Source of the DNA: Bacteroidota bacterium
Lineage (GTDB): Bacteria > Bacteroidota > Bacteroidia > Bacteroidales > Porphyromonadaceae
Length of the DNA stretch: 64,000 nt
NCBI GenBank assembly: GCA_023396255.1
Contig: JAEWWU010000019.1
Location: 1 to 64,000, forward strand
Direction: 5' to 3'
Positions within the stretch are counted from its first letter, which is position 1; every line of letters begins with the position of its first letter. The notes beneath the pieces were generated by a model. That model had not been told where the DNA came from and did not search any database. It saw only the letters and a list, made by a program, of their open reading frames with translations. The position numbers and the translations under genes were made by a program. This document shows positions 35,244 to 43,405 of the stretch, in pieces.

Positions 35244-35280
35244 AAAATCCCCCAAACCCAAAAATAGGTTGGGGGATTTT
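35244..35280 (-). terminator. Terminator after the PpiD-like gene (works in both directions)
   Basis: A perfect 12-pair stem, AAAATCCCCCAA (35244-35255) with TTGGGGGATTTT (35269-35280), carries T-rich sequence on both strands. It lies 38 bases after the stop codon at 35318 and upstream of the DUF4271 start. Confidence 0.8.
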
Positions 35281-35317
35281 CTACTTACGTCCCTCTCGTT
35301 ACAGGCAAAATCATTTC

Positions 35318-37453
35318 TCAATAGAAGCGATACCTGTTGTCTTTCACCTTAACATCTCTTTTCAACTTGGAAATCGCTCTCATTCCTAGTTGTTGCCCCA
35401 TAGCTCGTTGCTGTTGTTGCAAAGTGGACTGAATATCTGCCTGAGGATTGCTCTTCTCTGCGATAGGAGAAACAACCATAACCTCTGTTCCAGCGGCAAA
35501 AGGCTTAGAAATTGTATTCAGTTTTTGGGACATTGCATATCCATTAAAAGAAGGATGCATGCGCCCTGTTACCTGGACGGTTACAGCATTCAAAGTATCC
35601 ACTGACGAATTCATTACTGATGCATACTGCTCCAATGAAGTGCAGTTTTTCTTCTGAAGATCCGCAACAAGTTTTTCGGCTCTCTTCTCCACCAATAGGA
35701 GGTCTTTAATATTATCCTTTACTACATTAAGAGGGATGTAGCCTGCCTCTATTTTATCAACAACTTTGGCAATCACCAAATAATCATCACCACATCGAAA
35801 GATCTTCTCGTGCACGTCTCCTTTATCTGCACCCAACGCCCAGCGGACTACCTCGTGGGAAGAGGGGATAACCCCCAAAGATGCCGACCTCGGGGTAACA
35901 TAAACATCCTCCATCACATTGAGTCCCTTTTCTCTCGCAGTTTTGATCATCGCACCAAAATCCTTGGTAGAAGAGAATATTCCATTTATTGCCGCGTAAC
36001 GTTCATCGGATGTTTCCTTAGAAAATTCCGCCGGAACACCGATATAAGTAATTCTGTACTTCTCCACAGAGGCTGCTGGCTCCAATGCACGCACAATCAT
36101 ACTTTTGTTCAAAACAATGGCCTTCCCCATTTCTATGCGGAAAAGAGTATCCAATCCCATAGAAAGAAGTTGGTTTTCAGTAAACACACTTTGAGGCATC
36201 CCCGTACGCGGATCTGCAACTTCCAAAACGCCCTCTCTCTCTTTTGTTGATGGGTCCACAGAATAGGTCTTTACCATCTGTGCAAAAGAAGCTCCAGCAT
36301 TAATTGCAGCAGCCAAACTATCGGCACGAGCGATATTAACAGAATCTAAAACAACAACTCCAACGCGAACTGTTTCGGGAGCACTTTTCTTACCTGTCAA
36401 TTTAATGATTGAGTAATGATCATTTTCAACAACAGGAGAATTAACGGCCCCCACGGATGCTGTTTTTATAAAATCGACATCAGCTGCAGACAAGCCCAAT
36501 TGATCCAACTCTGTAGCTGTAAAGTAGGTTTTGCCAACAAACTGCTCATCGTAATTGCGAGCGACTTCTGCTTCATTAGAAGTTGCAGCAAGAAGAGAAC
36601 GAGCTTCCTGCATTTTGGTCTGTGCAGCAGAATAATCGGAAGCACTCGGACGAATTTGAACACTAATCAAATCCAAAGAAGTGCGCTCTTCTTGAGATTT
36701 GAAGCGTTCCTTGTAGGTTTCATAGTATTTCTTAATATCGGCATCAGACACTTTCACATCCTTGTCCGAAATGATCGTACTCGGAGTACGTACCACCAAA
36801 ACATCTCTTGAAGTACCTGGTGCCAAATATTTGGCATCAACCTTATTTACCACATAAGATCGAGCCATAATAGAGGATATCTTTTGCTCCAAACGATCCC
36901 GTACAATAGCTTCCATAATGGAACTCCATTGCGCCCCAATTGTAGAGAACATCTCTTGTTGCTCTGCTGGAAGAGCCTTGATATTTTTAGGATCCAGTTG
37001 AGACAAGGCTTGCTTTACTTTTTCGACGTCGGAGGGATCAATACCCATTTGTTGCAAAAACTGCTGAGCCAAGTAATGAGACTGTACCCCTTGACCGTAT
37101 ATGAGGGCACTTAGCTCAGCTCCTGTAACACGTACTCCCAATTTATCCGCTTCTTGCTTGAGAACATAATCATCAATATACTCTTGCGCCAACTGGTTAC
37201 TAATTTGCGCACGTTGATCATCGGTCAAGTTATTTCCATTTTGTTCCAACATTCGCTGACGATCACTTAGCTTGCGACCAAAATCTTCGATAGGAACTCG
37301 CTCCCCATCGATAGTGAGAGCCACATTTTTTACCAATTGAAAAAACGTAGAGCCAGATCTTAATCCATCTCCGATGATAAAAGCTAATAATGCACCTCCA
37401 ACAACTATAATAAGAAGAGCTGCATGGTTTCTAATTTTTTGTAGTGTAGCCAT
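35318..37453 (-). CDS. PpiD/SurA-like periplasmic peptidyl-prolyl isomerase chaperone
   Basis: The 711-residue protein is anchored by one N-terminal helix (about 12-30) with the rest in the periplasm. A SurA_N-type helical domain (about 45-210) containing QEYIDDYVLKQEADKLGV is followed by a parvulin-like rotamase region near 340-380 (a VGAVNSPVVENDHYSIIKL strand pair) and further helical repeats. By family it helps fold outer-membrane and secreted proteins. It has its own -7 box 37 bases upstream and a strong terminator, so it can be expressed apart from the upstream CBS protein gene. Confidence 0.88.
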   Translation of the reverse strand: MATLQKIRNHAALLIIVVGGALLAFIIGDGLRSGSTFFQLVKNVALTIDGERVPIEDFGRKLSDRQRMLEQNGNNLTDDQRAQISNQLAQEYIDDYVLKQEADKLGVRVTGAELSALIYGQGVQSHYLAQQFLQQMGIDPSDVEKVKQALSQLDPKNIKALPAEQQEMFSTIGAQWSSIMEAIVRDRLEQKISSIMARSYVVNKVDAKYLAPGTSRDVLVVRTPSTIISDKDVKVSDADIKKYYETYKERFKSQEERTSLDLISVQIRPSASDYSAAQTKMQEARSLLAATSNEAEVARNYDEQFVGKTYFTATELDQLGLSAADVDFIKTASVGAVNSPVVENDHYSIIKLTGKKSAPETVRVGVVVLDSVNIARADSLAAAINAGASFAQMVKTYSVDPSTKEREGVLEVADPRTGMPQSVFTENQLLSMGLDTLFRIEMGKAIVLNKSMIVRALEPAASVEKYRITYIGVPAEFSKETSDERYAAINGIFSSTKDFGAMIKTAREKGLNVMEDVYVTPRSASLGVIPSSHEVVRWALGADKGDVHEKIFRCGDDYLVIAKVVDKIEAGYIPLNVVKDNIKDLLLVEKRAEKLVADLQKKNCTSLEQYASVMNSSVDTLNAVTVQVTGRMHPSFNGYAMSQKLNTISKPFAAGTEVMVVSPIAEKSNPQADIQSTLQQQQRAMGQQLGMRAISKLKRDVKVKDNRYRFY

Positions 37454-37489
37454 TATATTATTATGGTGAAATTATCTTTTTATGGGGTA

Positions 37490-37497
37490 CAAAGATA
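37490..37497 (-). promoter_or_regulatory. Candidate -7 box of the PpiD-like gene
   Basis: On the minus strand TATCTTTG (37497-37490) matches the -7 consensus, 37 bases before the start codon. No TTG is found at the right distance. Confidence 0.45.
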
Positions 37498-37541
37498 TAA
37501 AGTTATCCCGTATTATAAACATTAAAAACCGAATAAAATCT

Positions 37542-38804
37542 TTACGAATTTGTAATTGTCAGCTTAACTAATTCTATTTTAGATTCGGAAGAGCGTAAAA
37601 TACGAAAAGAAAATCTGTCTATAACAACGACCTCTCCAGGATTTGGAATGTGTGGATAAGCCGATAAAATCAGCCCGGCAATTGTCAAATAATCATCACT
37701 CTCGGGAAGATTCAGGCTCAACCGTTCATTGGCATCATCAATCTCTAACCGCCCGCTGAGGATATATGTATTCTCGTCTTGCTTTTTAGCAATTATGCTA
37801 TTGGTATCGTGCTCGTCTTGGATGTCTCCAAAAATCTCTTCGACCAAATCTTCCAATGTTACCAAACCCGCAGTTCCTCCCAACTCATCTATGACAATAG
37901 CTATGGATTTTTTTTGTTGCATTAAGATCTCCATAAGCTTATTTCCAAACATACTTTCCGGGACAAAAACAGCCGATTTGAGACGCTCTTGCCAATCTTC
38001 TCCCTTAAACATTTCAGATGAATGGATGTAACCTACGACGTTGTCTATATTCTCCTTATAAACAACGATTTTGGTCAATCCCGATTGTATAAATAACTGT
38101 TTAAGGTCCTCTATATCTGTATCGTGGTCACAAGCGACTATTTCATTTCTCGGAATCATACAGTCTCGAGCTTGCACATTAGAAAAATCGATTGCCTTTC
38201 TTATGATTTTCACTTCGGTATCCAATTCGTGGCCTCCATCTACATTCTCGCCATTATTCTCGGTCAAATAATGGTTGAGATCAATTGTTGTCAGCCGCCT
38301 TGTCGTTGGCTTATTCTTCCCCTTCGGTACCACTATTAGGATAAAAAGGCGGGATATCGCAGTGCAAAAAAGAGACAGAGGGTAGAGCAGCACGTAAAAG
38401 AATACTAATGGATACAAGAAACGATCAATAGTTTCATTAGGGTTGCGTCTAAAAGAAGCTTTGGGCAAATATTCTCCAAAAACAACTATCAAAAAAGTAG
38501 AAAGGAGCGTATTGACTATCAACAACAACCAATCATATGCAATAAAAAAACTCAACAAAGGATTCAGCAATCGCGACATCAGCAACCCATATACCACCAA
38601 TACGATGTTGTTTCCGACCAACATTGTACTGATAAATCGATCTGGATGATTATACAACATAGAAAGGACGTATCCCCTGCCCCCTCCCTTGTCTCGGTCC
38701 AATTCTATCCGCAGACGGTCGACTGAAAGATAAGCTATCTCCGATCCTGAAAAGAAGGCTGACAGAATTACAATCAAAACAAGGTATATATAAATCATAC
38801 TCAT
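37542..38804 (-). CDS. CNNM/CBS/CorC-HlyC membrane protein (hemolysin family)
   Basis: This 420-residue inner-membrane protein begins with a CNNM domain of three to four helices (1-~160), including FFSGSEIAYLS and FGEYLPK. A CBS pair (about 200-330, RDCMIPRNEI and ELGGTAGLVTLEDLVEEIFG) and a CorC_HlyC domain (about 345-420) follow. Proteins of this layout are implicated in Mg2+/Co2+ handling. In gliding Bacteroidota a relative is GldE. A haemolysin role is only the historical name. It lies 29 bases after the WalJ-like gene. Confidence 0.88.
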   Translation of the reverse strand: MSMIYIYLVLIVILSAFFSGSEIAYLSVDRLRIELDRDKGGGRGYVLSMLYNHPDRFISTMLVGNNIVLVVYGLLMSRLLNPLLSFFIAYDWLLLIVNTLLSTFLIVVFGEYLPKASFRRNPNETIDRFLYPLVFFYVLLYPLSLFCTAISRLFILIVVPKGKNKPTTRRLTTIDLNHYLTENNGENVDGGHELDTEVKIIRKAIDFSNVQARDCMIPRNEIVACDHDTDIEDLKQLFIQSGLTKIVVYKENIDNVVGYIHSSEMFKGEDWQERLKSAVFVPESMFGNKLMEILMQQKKSIAIVIDELGGTAGLVTLEDLVEEIFGDIQDEHDTNSIIAKKQDENTYILSGRLEIDDANERLSLNLPESDDYLTIAGLILSAYPHIPNPGEVVVIDRFSFRILRSSESKIELVKLTITNS

Positions 38805-38833
38805 CTAGAGAAGGTTGTCTTTTGGGTGCATAA

Positions 38834-39649
38834 CTATTCCTGCAATAGATACATCTCAGAAGGCGTGTTGCGCCTCAAAACATCTAAGAAAAGATCTTTT
38901 CCCACCCTTATACCCTCATTGAAGAGCCTTATATCGAACGTTTTTCGGCACAACTCTGGGTGATTATTGTCTTTGCTCAGATGACAAAGCCACACATTTT
39001 TCATTTTCCGATGATACACCGAGCACAAGAACTCTACTGACTCTTGATTGCTCAAGTGGCCCAAAGGTCCAGAGACTCTCTCCTTTAAGAATTGAGGATA
39101 AGGTCCGGAAAGGAGCATCTCTTTATCATAGTTGGCTTCCAAAACCAAATGCTGGGATTTACGAGCATAATGTGTTATTTCTTCTGTTATATGCCCGACA
39201 TCCGTCACTAAAGTAAAGGAAAATTCGTCTTCTGCTGTAGTTATATAATAGCCCACATTGAGCGAACTATCGTGAGGGACCAAAAACGGCGTTAAGAAAA
39301 AGTCCATCAACCCGAAAGTCTTTCCCACATCGATAAAACGGCGATTGTTTACTCCCACAATACGATCGACAAAACGGCTGTGATTCATTGCTTCGTGCAC
39401 CTGCCTTGTTGCATATATGGGAATATTACATTCATTAGCCAAAGCCCCCACCATCCGAATATGGTCGGCGTGATCGTGAGTAACAACAACTCCCCTAACA
39501 GCATTATTAAGATCTATCCCTTGTGCTTTCAAGGTGTGACGTATGGTACGCAAGGGAATCCCTGCATCTATTAAGAAGCCTTCCCGCTCTGTTCCCAAAA
39601 AGTAACAGTTGCCAGTACTACCGCTGGCCAAAGACATAAACCTAATCAC
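38834..39649 (-). CDS. WalJ/YycJ-like metallo-beta-lactamase fold hydrolase
   Basis: The 271-residue cytosolic MBL-fold protein has the metal motif THDHADHI at 57-64, an upstream strand LIDAG and a later VTDVGH strand, with the LGHLSNQES segment supplying a further ligand. The family (YycJ/WalJ) consists of putative nucleases involved in genome maintenance and cell-wall coordination in other phyla. The start is GTG at 39649, chosen because MxRFxSLASGSxGN is the conserved beginning. It is 7 bases after the asparaginase gene. Confidence 0.88.
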   Translation of the reverse strand: MIRFMSLASGSTGNCYFLGTEREGFLIDAGIPLRTIRHTLKAQGIDLNNAVRGVVVTHDHADHIRMVGALANECNIPIYATRQVHEAMNHSRFVDRIVGVNNRRFIDVGKTFGLMDFFLTPFLVPHDSSLNVGYYITTAEDEFSFTLVTDVGHITEEITHYARKSQHLVLEANYDKEMLLSGPYPQFLKERVSGPLGHLSNQESVEFLCSVYHRKMKNVWLCHLSKDNNHPELCRKTFDIRLFNEGIRVGKDLFLDVLRRNTPSEMYLLQE

Positions 39650-39656
39650 GATGAAA

Positions 39657-40700
39657 TCAAAGAGTTAATTCTCCACACAAAGAAGAAGTCATTAGATACT
39701 TTTTCTCCTCTTGGGTCAATTGCGCTTGTCCCAAAACATACATCAGCTTGACTACTGCACACTCAGTTGTCATATCTGCGCCACTCAGCACACCAATTTT
39801 CCCCAAAGTATCTCCAGTTTCGTAACGGTGCATATCGACCTTGCCCGAAGAGCATTGGGTTACATTCACCACTAAGACCCCTTTCTGTATCACACAACTC
39901 AAAGGAGATAAAAACCACTCTTGTGACGGAGCATTACCACTGCCGTAAGTTTCTAAGACGACCCCTTCCAACGATGGAATAGACAAAACTGACTCCAAAA
40001 TACTCGGAGTAATGCCCGGAAAAAGTTTAAGAACAATTACATTGGGATTGAGCTTGGAAAACCGTTGAATATTGGTCGATGTCAATTGATAACCAATGTA
40101 CTTATCTTGGTACTTAATTTCTATACCGGCATACGCCAATGGAGGATAATTGTGAGAAGCAAATGCATTGAATTGATCCGCACTAACTTTGCTAGTTCTA
40201 TTGCCTCTTAGGAGATAATCATCAAAAAACACGGAAACCTCTGGAACTCGGGCATTACCGTTCACGTCTCTTGCAGCCGCTATCTCTATTGCTGTTATAA
40301 GGTTTTCCTTTCCATCTGTCCTCAATTTCCCTATGGGGAGCTGAGACCCCGTAAAAACGACGGGCTTCTTGATATCTCCCAAAAGAAAACTCAGAGCCGA
40401 TGCCGAATAGGCCATTGTGTCGGTTCCATGCAGCACAACAAAGCCATCGTACTTTTCATATTGCTCTTCGATGGTTTGTGCCAAACGTAACCAAAGGTCG
40501 ATGTTTATTGCCGAAGAATCTATTGGAGGATCGTATTGAAGCACCTCAATGTTGCAACCAAGCCGTTTGAGCTCTGGCACATTTTCTTGCAAATAGGTAA
40601 AGTCAAACGCTTTCAACACTCCGGTCATAGGATTTTCGACCATCCCAATAGTTCCCCCGGTATAGATTAGCAATAAAGAGCAGGGTTCTTTATCTTTCAT
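39657..40700 (-). CDS. ansA: Type I L-asparaginase
   Basis: The enzyme hydrolyses asparagine to aspartate and ammonia. The first active-site block YTGGTIGM is at 13-20 and the second, VVLHGTDTMAYSA, at about 88-100, with the catalytic threonines in both. There is no signal peptide and the 347 residues match the cytosolic type I enzyme rather than the periplasmic type II. A promoter lies directly upstream, and the WalJ-like and CBS genes follow closely, so ansA leads this operon. It fits an amino-acid-using metabolism together with urocanase. Confidence 0.94.
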   Translation of the reverse strand: MKDKEPCSLLLIYTGGTIGMVENPMTGVLKAFDFTYLQENVPELKRLGCNIEVLQYDPPIDSSAINIDLWLRLAQTIEEQYEKYDGFVVLHGTDTMAYSASALSFLLGDIKKPVVFTGSQLPIGKLRTDGKENLITAIEIAAARDVNGNARVPEVSVFFDDYLLRGNRTSKVSADQFNAFASHNYPPLAYAGIEIKYQDKYIGYQLTSTNIQRFSKLNPNVIVLKLFPGITPSILESVLSIPSLEGVVLETYGSGNAPSQEWFLSPLSCVIQKGVLVVNVTQCSSGKVDMHRYETGDTLGKIGVLSGADMTTECAVVKLMYVLGQAQLTQEEKKYLMTSSLCGELTL

Positions 40701-40724
40701 TGTTCCACAACATATTTAACAGCA

Positions 40725-40752
40725 CAAAAGTATACCTTTTATAAGAAACAAA
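40725..40752 (-). promoter_or_regulatory. Promoter of ansA
   Basis: On the minus strand TACTTTTG (40732-40725) matches the -7 box and TTTG (40752-40749) the -33 element, with a 16-base spacer. The leader is about 20 bases. Confidence 0.5.
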
Positions 40753-40816
40753 AGAGAACACTACGGGAAAATCTATTCACGAAAGAAGGCTGACAAGTAC
40801 GAAAAATGTCTTTTTT

Positions 40817-41479
40817 CTAACTCAAGAATACGTCATACGCTTCTATTCCTGCCGTAATAAAGCCTATAATCGCCAACACAACGAAAACAACTGCTACAAT
40901 ACGGTTAAAAGCATTCAAACTCGCCACCGTTGCACGCGAACGCAACCGAGTCAGCAAATAAGTAACCCCTGTCCACCACAACATTGCTCCGATAGCTATA
41001 GAAATCAAGGTCATAGCGTAAGAGAGAGGGATATTGATCCAAAGCTCAGATACATTAAAACGGCTGTATAAAGCCAGCAAGAAAAATATGATAAGAGGGT
41101 TTCCTAAGGTAAGCAGGAAAGAAGTACTAATTGTTTTAGCAACCCCCAAAGAATCGGATTGATTGGATGTTTGATGATATCGGGGTGGATGTATGTATAA
41201 AAAGGCTCCAAAAACCAACATCAAAACGCTCCCGATCAACTGAAAAAGGAGTTCATTTTGTTGTATAAAATCTATTACAAAACCGACACCCAAATAGGTT
41301 AGAGAGGCATAGAACAAATCACTAAACATCGCTCCCAACCCGGTATAAATACCAGCTGCTCTACCGGAATGAAGAGTGCGACGAATGCACAACACTCCCG
41401 TAGGACCCATAGGTGCCGACAAGAGTATCCCAATGGCCATTCCTTTCAACAGGATCGCTAAAAGAGGATGAATACACAT
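40817..41479 (-). CDS. LysE/RhtB family amino-acid exporter
   Basis: The 220-residue protein has six predicted membrane helices and the N-terminal family motif LLSAPMGPTGVLCIRRTL (about 19-36), with a conserved GLGAMFSDLFYA helix. Members export lysine, threonine, homoserine or related compounds across the inner membrane. The substrate cannot be told from sequence. It stands alone between ansA and rpoD with gaps over 100 bases, and no clear promoter was found. Confidence 0.87.
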   Translation of the reverse strand: MCIHPLLAILLKGMAIGILLSAPMGPTGVLCIRRTLHSGRAAGIYTGLGAMFSDLFYASLTYLGVGFVIDFIQQNELLFQLIGSVLMLVFGAFLYIHPPRYHQTSNQSDSLGVAKTISTSFLLTLGNPLIIFFLLALYSRFNVSELWINIPLSYAMTLISIAIGAMLWWTGVTYLLTRLRSRATVASLNAFNRIVAVVFVVLAIIGFITAGIEAYDVFLS

Positions 41480-41611
41480 TTAGGTCAAACTCTCTGTTCT
41501 AAATAAGGCAACGCTCCTAAGAACCTCGTCACAAAGAAGCAAAATGCCTGCCATCAATACATTTTTCAAAAAGAATGCAATAGAGACTGCGCAGCACCAA
41601 CCCAAGGCAAC

Positions 41612-42475
41612 TTAACCCAAATACCCTTTTAACTGTTGGCGACACTTATCGCTTTGACGAAGCCTCCTTATTGCCTTCTCTTTTATTTGGCGTACACGCT
41701 CACGAGAGAGAGTAAACTTATCACCAATCTCCTCAAGTGTCATTTCTTGACAACCTATTCCAAAGAAAAGCTTAATGATGTCAGCTTCTCGCTCCGAAAG
41801 AGTGGCCAAGGCTCGGTCTATTTCTGTAGATAAGGACTCGTTGATCAGCAATCGGTCTGTGTTGGGTGCATCTTCATTGACCAAAACGTCCAAAAGGCTA
41901 TTGTCTTCGCCCTCCACAAACGGGGCATCAACTGACACGTGCTTACCCGACACCTTCAGTGCATCTGCTACTTTCTCTTCGGGCATATCCAATTCAAAAG
42001 CGAGCTCTTCGGGAGATGGACGACGTCCATTTTCTTGCTCAAATTTTTGGAGAGCTTTATTTATCTTATTGAGCGTACCCACCTGATTCAATGGCAAACG
42101 GACAATTCGCGATTGTTCTGCCAAAGCTTGCAAGATAGATTGTCTAATCCACCAAACAGCATAAGAGATGAACTTAAAACCTCTTGTTTCGTCGAACTTC
42201 TCGGCAGCTTTGATGAGGCCGATGTTCCCTTCATTGATAAGATCCGGTAAACTCAAACCTTGATTTTGATATTGCTTGGCAACAGACACCACAAAGCGAA
42301 GGTTGGCCTTGGTCAATTTTTCCAACGCACGACGATCTCCTTTGCGGATAGCTTGCGCCAATTCAACTTCCTCCTCAACAGTGATAAGCTCCTCTCGACC
42401 AATTTCTTGTAGATACTTATCCAACGAAGCGCTCTCGCGATTCGTGATAGACTGTGTTATCTTTAACTGCCTCAT
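41612..42475 (-). CDS. rpoD: Primary sigma factor RpoD (Bacteroidota short form)
   Basis: At 287 residues this lacks the long N-terminal regions of E. coli sigma70. Region 1.2 (SLDKYLQEIGREELI), 2.1-2.4 (NLRFVVSVAKQYQNQGL...GFKFISYAVWWIRQSI), 3 and 4.2 (TLEEIGDKFTLSRERVRQIKEKAIRRLR) are complete. This is the primary sigma factor of Bacteroidota, which recognises TTTG/TAnnTTTG promoters such as those listed in this window. It is divergent from the metal-uptake genes, and its own promoter candidate implies an unusually long leader. Confidence 0.95.
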   Translation of the reverse strand: MRQLKITQSITNRESASLDKYLQEIGREELITVEEEVELAQAIRKGDRRALEKLTKANLRFVVSVAKQYQNQGLSLPDLINEGNIGLIKAAEKFDETRGFKFISYAVWWIRQSILQALAEQSRIVRLPLNQVGTLNKINKALQKFEQENGRRPSPEELAFELDMPEEKVADALKVSGKHVSVDAPFVEGEDNSLLDVLVNEDAPNTDRLLINESLSTEIDRALATLSEREADIIKLFFGIGCQEMTLEEIGDKFTLSRERVRQIKEKAIRRLRQSDKCRQQLKGYLG

Positions 42476-42710
42476 TTATCTTTATATTTCCCAATTTAGT
42501 GCACGGATAGAGACTCCCCTATGCCAATGTTTCTTCTTTCAGATTGTTGTTCTTTATCTAACCCCTTCTTTCTTTGTGACAGCAGAGTTGCTTATAGAAC
42601 CATCCAAATGCCCCCTTTGTTCATCGCGTTTACCACCAAAAGTCTCCGACTTTGCAAAACAGATGAACACAAACGACTTGGAAACAGTCACTACAATCCA
42701 AATAGGGTTG

Positions 42711-42745
42711 CAAAGATAAGAAAATAGCTGTAACAACCGAACAAA
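42711..42745 (-). promoter_or_regulatory. Candidate rpoD promoter
   Basis: On the minus strand TATCTTTG (42718-42711) matches the -7 box, with TTTG at 42745-42742 as a -33 element 23 bases away. Transcription from here would give a leader of about 230 bases before rpoD. Confidence 0.45.
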
Positions 42746-42810
42746 TGTTCCTTTTTCTTTTTACTTTTGGGACAAAAGAGCAGGTTCATAACACTAAAAA
42801 TCTTTTATCC

Positions 42811-42831
42811 ACACCATATTGTGTATCTTTG
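42811..42831 (+). promoter_or_regulatory. -7 box and overlapping palindrome before the metal-uptake genes
   Basis: TATCTTTG (42824-42831) fits the -7 box and lies only 9 bases before ATG 42841, which would make the transcript almost leaderless. The 14-base imperfect palindrome ACACCATATTGTGT (42811-42824, two mismatched positions per arm) touches it and could be an operator for a Fur/Zur-type repressor. Neither is proven. Confidence 0.4.
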
Positions 42832-42840
42832 TGCTGCTAT

Positions 42841-43233
42841 ATGAGAAACGATTTCTATCATCCGTCGCGCTATATACGCTTTCTCGTAGTTTTGCTACTG
42901 CTTGCTTTTGGCTGGTTCTTTCAAGCCAAGAGTACCCACGTTCACGCAGTTCACAAAGCAATAGACCACATTCAGACCTTCAATACAGAAAGTCCTTGTC
43001 CTTGCTCCGACCATTCTTCTCCAAACTCGGATTCGACCTCTCCTGAGGAATGCGACATCTGTAGTTTTACTTTCTGTCCAGGATTAGAGGTTGTTCCTTT
43101 TTATCCGATAGCATTTCCTTTGTACATATCTTCTTTTTCTTTTAAGCCTGTCACTTTGTTGGTTTTAGAAAAAGGATATGAGGGGAGTCTTTCTCTGCGT
43201 GCCCCTCCGCAAACCCCATTCTACTTCTTATAG
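42841..43233 (+). CDS. Small Cys/His-rich membrane-associated protein of the metal-uptake unit
   Basis: The protein has 130 residues. A positively charged start and hydrophobic helix (13-29) suggest a signal anchor, followed by a His-containing stretch (HVHAVHKAIDHI), a Cys pair CPC (53-55), CDIC (71-74) with Cys79, a second hydrophobic stretch (~83-109) and the ending LRAPPQTPFYFL. The Cys pattern and RxPP-type ending recall DUF2946-like proteins that accompany metal transport genes, but I do not recognise the family firmly. It lies 172 bases before the receptor gene, and a hairpin fills the gap. A longer N-terminus from 42745 is possible but would have no ATG and no signal-like start. Confidence 0.7.
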   Translation: MRNDFYHPSRYIRFLVVLLLLAFGWFFQAKSTHVHAVHKAIDHIQTFNTESPCPCSDHSSPNSDSTSPEECDICSFTFCPGLEVVPFYPIAFPLYISSFSFKPVTLLVLEKGYEGSLSLRAPPQTPFYFL

Positions 43234-43253
43234 GTTTCCCACACAGCCCTAAT

Positions 43254-43294
43254 ACACAGAACGTCCTAAATTTTCTCAATAGGACGTTGTGTGT
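43254..43294 (+). repeat. 15-position inverted repeat between the first gene and the TonB-dependent receptor
   Basis: ACACAGAACGTCCTA (43254-43268) and TAGGACGTTGTGTGT (43280-43294) form a stem with 14 pairs and one G-G mismatch around an 11-base loop. It is not followed by a run of T, so it is not a classical terminator. It could stabilise or process the mRNA, attenuate read-through, or bind a regulator. Confidence 0.8.
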
Positions 43295-43405
43295 TGTGGT
43301 TGCTGTATATCTTACTATGGGAGCCTCTTTTTCTATTAGAGGAATCTAAGTAGTCCTCTTCCCAACACATCAGTAGGTATATTTCTTTCATCTTTTTTCA
43401 GGCAA

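Larger units (their letters stand above)
42476..42840. other. 365-base divergent intergenic region between rpoD and the metal-uptake unit
   Basis: No gene is supported here. The region carries the minus-strand rpoD promoter candidate (42711-42745) and the plus-strand -7 box and palindrome (42811-42831) of the metal-uptake genes. The ~230 bases between 42476 and 42704 would be the rpoD leader. No riboswitch family was recognised in it. Confidence 0.6.
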
